Source: Haberlea rhodopensis (lineage: Eukaryota > Streptophyta > Magnoliopsida > Lamiales > Gesneriaceae). Taken from it: 64,000 nt of DNA. The translations under genes were made by a program, and so were the position numbers. Location of the stretch: the NCBI GenBank assembly GCA_907163345.1, contig CAJQUN010000467.1, positions 310,001 to 374,000 of the forward strand, read 5' to 3'. A model generated the notes under the pieces. The model did no database searches, was not told the DNA's origin, and worked only from the letters and a program-made list of their open reading frames with translations. This document shows, in pieces, positions 56,347 to 64,000 of this stretch. Position 1 is the stretch's first letter; each line of letters starts with the position of its first letter.

Positions 56347-57555
56347 TGGCTTGCGTGTTTAATTTGTTTTATCCACATGTTGTGTGCTTAATTGTCACTT
56401 GATTCGTCCTTGAGCACTATACACAAATTTTTTTAGAAAATGAGTCAATACTTGAGAAATGAGGAATTAGATTTGCAACGGTAATACATGATGAAATTAA
56501 TCCTCATCTAGATAGGAGTCATGAAAATGTTTAACTTGTTTGTTTTTATCCTTTGTTAAGCATGTGTCAAAATTGAGGAATAATTTGAGCACATTTTGAG
56601 TCATGATTGAGTGAAGTATGTATTGATTAAATTGAAAATTTGTGTTAACTATGATGAGTCTTGAGTATCTTAGATAACTCTACAGTTTAGTTGAAAGCAC
56701 TTTGAGGCGAAATTTATAATTAGGAACTAGACTTGGAGATGATTTAGGCGATCTTTGGACCGTTTGAGCCTTTCAAGCCTACCTGTTATACATTATTCCT
56801 TAGTGTCCCCTTTTGTGCCTGATTTAAAAAGAATGGTATATGCATTGCATATGATTAGACCCCCATTCAACATTCTTGACAACCTCATTATACCTACCTT
56901 GGATTGAGCCTAAAAGAAAATTTTGACCCACCCCTAAGAGAGTATAATGAATATCATTCATTGCATTAAATTGTTATATGTTGATAAGTTCATTGTGAAA
57001 GAAATGAAATGAACAAAAGAATGAGCAAAGAAAAAGAAAAGATGTAGAGAAAAAGCCTTGAAAAGAAAATTTAAATAAGACCCAAAGTGGCCAAGGCTAG
57101 AAAATGTGAAGAGAAGCTCAATGATTATGTGAGAAAATTTTGAACTGATTCTATTATACTCCCTTCTTTGCTTCTATCCTACCTTTTCTTTGGAACCGAC
57201 ACCAAAAGGCCTAACGTTATAAGCTTTTAAAGTCCTGTTGATCCAAGTCTAGGGAATAATTACATTAGTGGAGAAGTGCTGGATAGTAAATTTGTAGAGT
57301 AGGTCATAGTAATCTTGACTCGGAGTTTTATGGCACTTTCTGATCTTAAAGATATGTACAATACTCATGTTTGACAAGAGCACACACGCACGTTCCGATG
57401 TTGCGATGTATTGTTTAACTTAGGAGGAATTGTTTCTTGTTAAATGTTGAATGACTTTTATTGATGTGTAAGTAGGATTTCTGAGTTTTTACGTATGTTG
57501 TAAAGATGATTGTTGCTTAGTATCGAGTTTAACTTTTCTTTTTGAGCTTATTGCT

Positions 57556-57590
57556 TGCTTGAGGACGATCAAGTCTAAGTTTGGGGGAGT
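57556..57590 (+). promoter_or_regulatory. 3' PPT and hairpin-like sequence of element D
   Basis: CTTGAGGACGATCAAG (arms CTTG and CAAG around a GAGGAC core), then TCTAAG and TTTGGGGGAGT abutting LTR D4. Confidence 0.78.
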
Positions 57591-59141
57591 TGATAGGCTT
57601 AGATTTTAAGTGTTTTTAACTGTAATTTCTTCCCATTTTCCGTACTTTTTCCTGGATGATATTATGCTTTTTGGTGTTTATTCGTTTGTTTCAGGAAATT
57701 AGATCGGAAATGGAAGAAATGAGCTAATATGAAGATAACGTGCGAAATCGAGGCGAGAAAGAGTTGAAATGAAGGAAGTGAGATTTTTGGAATCTCGATC
57801 GATCGAGATTTTATCTCGATCGATCGAGCCAGACAGTATGCTGAGAAGAAATGAATTTCAAGTCTCGATCGATCGGAACAATTTTCCGATCGATCGAGCG
57901 AGGAAGTAACTTCAGAGCTAAATTTATCAAAGTCTCGATCGATCGGAAGGAAATCTCGATCGATCGAGCGAGGCAGTGAGTTTCAAAGGCTGGCATGAAC
58001 AGTGCACCGATCGATCGGACGCAAATCTCGATCGAGACGCAAATCCGGGAAAATCTTATCTTCCATTTTTGAAATGATTTTTGAGGTATAAAAGGATAAA
58101 TCACTTCCATTTCAAAGATATACCATACCAGACGTGAATTAGGTCGAGGAGAAGCTGCCCTAGCCGCCGCCTAACGCCGCCAAAGGAGATTCAATCTCCG
58201 TTCTTCGTCCAAAGTTGAGCCAATCCATTCCGGAGTGCAAGGAAGGAACAAGAGAAGAAATCACGGTGCAACGCACGGATTCATCCACCGTTTATCGTAT
58301 TTCTAAACTTTAATTTATTTGATTTTCAATTTCATTTGATGTTTTTGAGGTCGAGAGACAATTAAACTCTTATGTATTTGATTTGAATTAAATCTAGTTT
58401 ATTTTATTCGAGTTTTAGTTTCGTTGTGTTTGATTATTGATTCAATTGTGTTTGAGTGCATTGATTGTTATTATTCATAAATTAATTGTTTGTGTAGATC
58501 AAAGTCTAGCTAGCTTTGATTGAATTTGAGAGTTATAACCGAGATCGAGAGATAACGTTGTAACACGCTCCATTAATTTATGATGTATGTTACGATTGAG
58601 ATCGAGAGATGAGATCGCATACGTGAGAACTTAGATTCTAGAGATTTAGAGTTATAAGGTTTTGACGATTTATGCAATATTGAATTAGTAAATAGGTGCA
58701 CGAGAGTGACTTATTCTAATTTAGTGTTAGTTTCTTTACAGTTCGAGAGAGTGTATCGAATAATAGCGAAAACCTTTCACCTTTAGAATCAATTGGTTGA
58801 TAATTTGATAATTCAGTTGAATCATTAAAGATAACATAATTGAACGACGAACTTGGTGATTTTCTCGAGTGACTTGCCTTCGCATATCCGGAAACATTCA
58901 TCTTATTGTTTCTTGTTTATTTTTCAGTCTTTAGTTTAAATTAGCATTAGTTAATCACCTTTGTTAATCGTAGGCAAAATATAATTTTATTAATCTTATT
59001 TGGTACTTATACGTTAGTCCCTGTGGATTCGACATCCCGTACTTAATTTTCACTATACTAAAACTTGACAACCGTGCACTTGCGGTAGAATCGCTTCACA
59101 CTGTTCTTCGAAATATCTTTTGTTTAAAAATAAAGAGGTCA
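57591..59141 (+). mobile_element. LTR D4, complete
   Basis: TGATAGGC to GAGGTCA, 1,551 bp. It is followed by AGTTTTTGA and then tail sequence instead of a PBS. Confidence 0.92.
57793..58036. repeat. CGATCGATCG palindrome array, LTR D4
   Basis: As D3; the last member is shortened to CTCGATCGAG. Confidence 0.92.
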
Positions 59142-60395
59142 AGTTTTTGATGGCTTGCGTGTTTAATTTGTTTTATCCACATGTTGTGTGCTTAATTGTC
59201 ACTTGATTCGTCCTTGAGCACTATACACAAAGTTTTTTAGAAAATGAGTCAATACTTGAGAAATGAGGAATTAGATTTGCAACGGTAATACATGATGAAA
59301 TTAATCCTCATCTATATAGGAGTCATGAAAATGTTTAACTTGTTTGTTTTTATCCTTTGTTAAGCATGTGTCAAAATTGAGGAATAATTTGAGCACATTT
59401 TGAGTCATGATTGAGTGAAGTATGTATTGATTAAATTGAAAATTTGTGTTAACTATGATGAGTCTTGAGTATCTTAGATAACTCTACAGTTTAGTTGAAA
59501 GCAGTTTGAGGCGAAATTTATAATTAGGAACTAGACTTGGAGATGATTTAGGCGATCTTTGGACCGTTTGAGCCTTTCAAGCCTACCTGTTATACATTAT
59601 TCCTTAGTGTCCCCTTTTGTGCCTGATTGAAAAAGAATGGTATATGCATTGCATATGATTAGACCCCCATTCAACATTCTTGACAACCTCATTATACCTA
59701 CCTTGGATTGAGCCTAAAAGAAAATTTTGACCCACCCCTAAGAGAGTATAATGAATATCATTCATTGCATTAAATTGTTATATGTTGATAAGTTCATTGT
59801 GAAAGAAATGAAATGAACAAAAGAATGAGCAAAGAAAAAGAAAAGATGTAGAGAAAAAGCCTTGAAAAGAAAATTTAAATAAGACCCAAAGTGGCCAAGG
59901 CTAGAACATGGGAAGAGAAGCTCAATGATTATGTGAGAAGATTTTGAACTGATTCTATTATACTCTCTTCTTTGCTTCTATCCTACCTTTTCTTTGGAAC
60001 CGACACCAAAAGGCCTAACGTTATAAGCTTTTAAAGTCCTGTTGATCCAAGTCTAGGGAATAATTACATTAGTGGAGAAGTGTTGGATAGTAAATTTGTA
60101 GAGTAGGTCATAGTAATCATGACTCGGAGTTGTTATGGCACTTTTTGATCTTAAAGATATGTACAATACTCATGTTTGACAAGAGCACACACGCACGTTC
60201 CGATGTTGCGATGTATTGTTTAACTTAGGAGGAATTGTTTCTTGTTAAATGTTGAATGACTTTTATTGATGTGTAAGTAGGATTTCTGAGTTTTCACGTA
60301 TGTTGTAAAGATGATTCTTGCTTAGTATCGAGTTTAACTTTTCTTTTTTAGCTTATTGCTTGCTCGAGGACGATCAAGTCTAAGTTTGGGGGAGT
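59142..60395 (+). other. Deleted D internal region: tail only
   Basis: Almost identical to 56347-57590 and joined directly to the LTR D4 end. PBS, gag-derived ORF, post-ORF hairpin and internal PPT (about 1.48 kb) are missing, while the whole tail and the 3' PPT (60385-60395) remain. A TGG shared by the PBS and the tail start lies at the joint. Confidence 0.9.
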
Positions 60396-61949
60396 TGATA
60401 GGCTTAGATTTTAAGTGTTTTTAACTGTAATTTCTTCCCATTTTCCGTACTTTTTCCTGGATGATATTATGCTTTTTGGTGTTTATTCGTTTGTTTCAGG
60501 AAATTAGATCGGAAATGGAAGAAATGAGCTAATATGAAGATAACGGGCGAAATCGAGGCGAGAAAGAGTTGAAATGAAGGAAGTGAGATTTTCGGAATCT
60601 CGATCGATCGAGATTTTATCTCGATCGATCGAGCCAGACAGTATGCTGAGAAGAAATGAATTTCAAGTCTCGATCGATCGGAACAATTTTCCGATCGATC
60701 GAGCGAGGCAGTAACTTCAGAGCTAAATTTATCAAAGTCTCGATCGATCGGAAGGAAATCTCGATCGATCGAGCGAGGCAGTGAGTTTCAAAGGCTGGCA
60801 TGAACAGTGCATCGATCGATCGGACACAAATCTCGATCGACCGAGACGCAAATCCAGGAAAATCTTATCTTCCATTTTTGAAATGATTTTTGAGGTATAA
60901 AAGGATAAATCACTTCCATATCAAAAATATACCATACCAGACGTGAATTAGGTCAAGGAGAAGCTGCCCTAGCCGCCGCCTAACGCCGCCAAAAGAGATT
61001 CAATCTCCGTTCTTCGTCCAAAGTTGAGCCAATCCATTCCGGAGTGCAAGGAAGGAACAAGAGAAGAAATCACGGTGCAACGCACGGATTCATCCACCGT
61101 TTATCGTATTTCTAAACTTTAATTTATTTGATTTCAATTTCAATTGATGTTTTTGAGGTCGAGAGACAATTAAACTCTTATGTATTTGATTTGAATTAAA
61201 TCTAGTTTATTTTATTCGAGTTTTAGTTTCGTTGTGTTTGATTATTGATTCAATTGTGTTTGAGCGCATTGATTGTTATTCTTCATAAATTAATTTTTTG
61301 TGTAGATCAAAGTCTAGCTAGCTTTGATTGAATTTGAGAGTTATAATCGATATCGAGAGATAACGTTGTAACACGCTCCATTAATTTATGATGTATGTTA
61401 CGATTGAGATCGAGAGATGAGATCGCATACGTGAGAACTTGGATTCGAGAGATTTAGAGTTATAAGGTTTTGCCGATTTATGCAATATTGAATTAGTAAA
61501 TAGGTGCACGAGAGTGACTTATTCTAATTTAGTGTTAGTTTCTTTACGGCTCGAGAGAGTGTATCGAATAATAGCGAAAACCTTTCACCTTTAGAATCAA
61601 TTGGTTGATAATTTGATAATTCAGTTGAATCATTAAAGATAACATAATTGAACGACGAACTTGGTGATTTTCTCGAGTGACTTGCCTTCGCATATCCGGA
61701 AACATTCATCTTATTGTTTCTTGTTTATTTTCCAGTCTTTAGTTTAAATTAGCATTAGTTAATCACCTTTGTTAATCGTAGGCTAAATATAATTTTATTA
61801 ATCTTATTTGGTACTTATACGTTAGTCCCTGTGGATTCGACATCCCGTACTTAATTTTCACTATACTAAAACTTGACAACCGTGCACTTGCGGTAGAATC
61901 GCTTCACACTGTTCTTTGAAATATCTTTTGTTTAAAAATAAAGCGGTCA
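60396..61949 (+). mobile_element. LTR D5, complete; right end of the inserted D element
   Basis: TGATAGGC to GCGGTCA, 1,554 bp, followed by GAAAA, the second TSD copy. Confidence 0.92.
60599..60845. repeat. CGATCGATCG palindrome array, LTR D5
   Basis: Four pairs; last member CTCGATCGACCGAG. Confidence 0.92.
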
Positions 61950-62323
61950 GAAAACCTTTCACCTTTAGAATCAGTTGGTTGATAATTTGATAATTCAGTT
62001 GAATCATTAAAGATAACATAGTTGAACGACTAGCTTGGTAATTTTCTCGAGTGACTTGCCTTCGCATATCCGGAACCATTCATTTTATTATTTCTTGTTT
62101 AATTTTTGGTCCTTAGTTTAATGTGACTTTAGTTAATCAACTTCTGAAATCGTAGGCTAAATATAATTTCTCTAATCTTATTTGGTACTTATACGTTAGT
62201 CCCTGTAGATTCGACAACTCGTACTTAATTTTCACTATACTAAAACTTGACAACCGTGCAGTTGCGGTAGAATCGCTTCACACTATTCTTTGAAATATCT
62301 TTTGTTTAAAAATAAAGCGGTCA
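61950..62323 (+). mobile_element. Last part of the 5' LTR of element H (fragment D6)
   Basis: GAAAACC to GCGGTCA. It complements D1 to a whole LTR and leads into the H PBS. It differs from D5 at more positions than D4 does, as expected if H and the inserted D belong to different sublineages. Confidence 0.85.
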
Positions 62324-62329
62324 AGTTTT

Positions 62330-62346
62330 TGGCGCCGTTGCCGGGG
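62330..62346 (+). promoter_or_regulatory. Primer binding site of element H (tRNA-Asp)
   Basis: TGGCGCCGTTGCCGGGG, 6 bases after the LTR end. Confidence 0.9.
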
Positions 62347-62516
62347 ACTAATCTGTATAATATCATACGAGATTAGTTAATTGTAATTTAGCCAATTCTT
62401 TTATTATTGTGTTTTTGTTTTTCCTTTTTCTTTTTCTTTTGTGATCTTTGTTAATATTTTTGTGTATTTTGTTGTCTCCTTTTGTCTGTTTTGTACAGGA
62501 ATCGTTTCTCTAGTGC

Positions 62517-64000
62517 ATGCTCAGAAGAGAGGAGCCCATTCTCGAGCCTTTCGATCCGGAAATAGAAAGAACCCTACTCAGGCGATTACGAGAAGCTCGA
62601 GCGATGGCAGATAATAATGAAGCACAGAACCCAAGGTCAATGATGGACTTTGCGCAACCGGCATTTCATGGATCGTTGTCCAGTATTACGATGCCGACGA
62701 TTCAAGCGAACAACTTTGAGATCAAGCCGGCGATTATACAAATGATACAGCACTCGGTTATGTTTGGGGGAGCGGCCACAGACGACCCGAATAATCACAT
62801 CTCCAACTTTTTGGAGATTTGTGAAACATTCAAACATAATGGCGTCTCCGACGACGCCATCAGGTTAAGGCTCTGTCCTTTTTCATTACGAGACAAAGCT
62901 AAGTCATGGTTGAATTCACTACCTGCAGGTTCTATCACAACATGGGAGTGGATGACGAAGGCGTTTTTATCAAAGTACTTTCCCCCTTCCAAGACAGCAA
63001 AGATGCGAAACGATATCACAACTTTGGGCAGTTTGACCCCGAGACTTTATATGAAGCGTGGGATCGTTTCAAGGAATTGTTGAGGAGATGCCCACACCAT
63101 GGTTTACCCATTTGGTTGCAGGTACAAACTTTCTATAACGGTTTATTTTCTTCTAACCGGTCGATGATAGATGCAGCATCTGGGGGATCAATAATGAGGA
63201 AGACGCCGGAAGAGGCATATAGCTTATTGGAAGAAATGGCATGCAACAGCTACCAGTGGCAGTCAGAGAGGAGCACGCCACAGAAGCCAATAGGAGTCCA
63301 TCAAGTGGACGAGATCACTTCTCTTTCGGCTCAGTTAGAAGCTATGAACCGGAAGATAGACAGCATGGGAGCAGCAGCGATGCAAACTCAAGCTATCTTC
63401 TGTGAGCTGTGTGGAGGCGGTCCTCCAAGCATCGAGTGCCAGGCAGGTAACCCATTCTTGCAAACTAATGAAGTGGTGAATTTTGTAGGTAACAGGCCAC
63501 CCAACAGTCCGTACTCAAACTCATACAACCCGGGGTGGAGGAATCATAACAATTTTAGGTGGTCCAACAAAGAGAAAGTGTTAAATCCACAGCTACAACC
63601 GGGAGGATCGAATAAACTGAGTATGGAAGAGCTAATAGCCAAGTTCATAGCATCAACTGAATCCAGGATGACAACTCAGGATGCAGCAATAAAGAATTTG
63701 GAGGTGCAAGTGGGTAAGCTCGCATCATTAATTTCAGGACAAACGCAGGGCACAATCTCAATTGGAACAGTAAGGAATCAAAACGAGCAAGCAAAGGCCA
63801 TTGAGTTAAGAAGTGGAAAAGAGCTAAGACAACAAGTTGAAGCCGAAGAGAGTCATGGAGAGACATCCGAAGGCAAGTATATGACTGAGAAAAGGCAACA
63901 GAGAAAGGTAAGAATTCTAACACTACACCGATCACACACATTGATAGGATAGTAATTCCTCCCCCATTTCCCGCAGCTTTGAAAAAGGCTAAGATGGACG
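62517..64000 (+). pseudogene. gag of Athila-like element H, frameshifted, running off the window
   Basis: ATG 62517. The N-terminus carries FDPEIERTLLRRLREAR as in G. The gag core follows: LRLCPFSLRDKAKSWL, ITTWEWMTKAFLSKYFPP, LYEAWDRFKELLRRCPHHG, VQTFYNGL, DAASGGS. A zinc-knuckle-like CELCGGG..C sits near 63402-63440, but the expected histidine position holds proline. A helical segment (IASTESRMTTQ..LASLIS) is the part retained in the C and D proteins. The frame changes near 63028 (loss of one T in a short run) and near 63900. After the second change the frame reads IVIPPPFP, the usual lead into Athila protease and pol. Pol lies beyond 64000. Gag would build the particle and bind RNA. By LTR type and PBS, H is the likely autonomous parent of D. 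Confidence 0.88.

Larger units (their letters stand above)
56044..57590 (+). other. Structured non-coding tail of element D
   Basis: Post-ORF hairpin 56069-56093; GTACTCAAG after a pyrimidine-rich AG (56190); 21-codon small ORF 56208-56273; hairpin plus internal PPT 56309-56346; inverted repeat TATATGC..GCATAT bracketed by GAATGG..CCATTC (56831-56869); GCCTTG..CAAGGC (57054-57096); final PPT 57580-57590. The same order as in C and G. Confidence 0.78.

Noticed and set aside
51136..60845. CRISPR-like regular repeats with spacers
   Set aside because: CGATCGATCG is a short palindrome with irregular, family-specific spacing inside LTRs of a plant genome. There is no leader and there are no cas genes, and the spacers are conserved between copies.
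51066..61709. Repeated short minus-strand frames with RSIDRKI-like residues in the D LTRs
   Set aside because: They are translations of the CGATCGATCG arrays; copy number follows the LTRs.

Overview
The window is plant nuclear heterochromatin: 64 kb of nested LTR retrotransposons plus one truncated hAT DNA transposon. I see no convincing host gene, tRNA, rRNA or CRISPR array. The plant assignment rests on two retroelement groups. One is Tekay-like Ty3/gypsy chromoviruses (pol with C-terminal chromodomain, PBS to initiator tRNA-Met, LTRs 1.8-2.7 kb). The other is Athila-like Ty3/gypsy elements (PBS complementary to tRNA-Asp, LTRs about 1.55-1.73 kb). The species cannot be named from the sequence. 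Element letters (A-L) are mine.

Layout. 1-4053: decayed Tekay element A (pol remnant, PBS, 1.8-kb LTR), whose LTR cuts the RT of element B. 4280-9265: LTR fragments of two more Tekay-like families and the 3' end of element K. 9266-19748: Athila-like non-autonomous element C, arranged LTR-internal-LTR-internal; its first internal region carries a solo Tekay-like LTR (J, TSD ACTGG). 19748-23750: an inverted, circularly permuted one-LTR copy of family D. 23751-25042: 5' part of a hAT transposon inserted in an LTR of the old, highly decayed element E (25043-32718). 32719-38198: element F, inside an LTR of E. 38199-50932: element I, inside the protease region of F. 39438-46570: complete non-autonomous Athila-like element G, inside the 3' LTR of I (TSD CTTAT). 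50933-64000: element H, inside the gag of I, with a multi-LTR D element inside its own 5' LTR (TSD GAAAA). The deepest path is E > F > I > H > D.

How the parts relate. H has a full-length Athila-type gag and LTRs of the D type, so it is the natural helper for D. C and D keep only a shrunken, gag-derived ORF without zinc knuckle, protease, RT or integrase. G keeps gag and protease, both broken, and has no RT or integrase. C, D and G share a layout I do not recognise as a described system. It runs: coding ORF; hairpin CTTGGG-AGGCAA-CCCAAG; hairpin plus internal polypurine tract (PPT); about 1.2 kb of structured non-coding tail; second hairpin plus the true PPT; LTR. Stem sequences differ between families in a base-pair-preserving way while loop and PPT stay constant. 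The same hairpin-PPT arrangement stands at the 3' ends of Tekay-like E, F, I and K.

A second cross-family signal is the palindrome CGATCGATCG. It occurs as spaced, paired arrays in LTRs of at least seven families from both groups (C, D/H, G, F, I, J, L). It is absent from the A and E LTRs as far as I can see.
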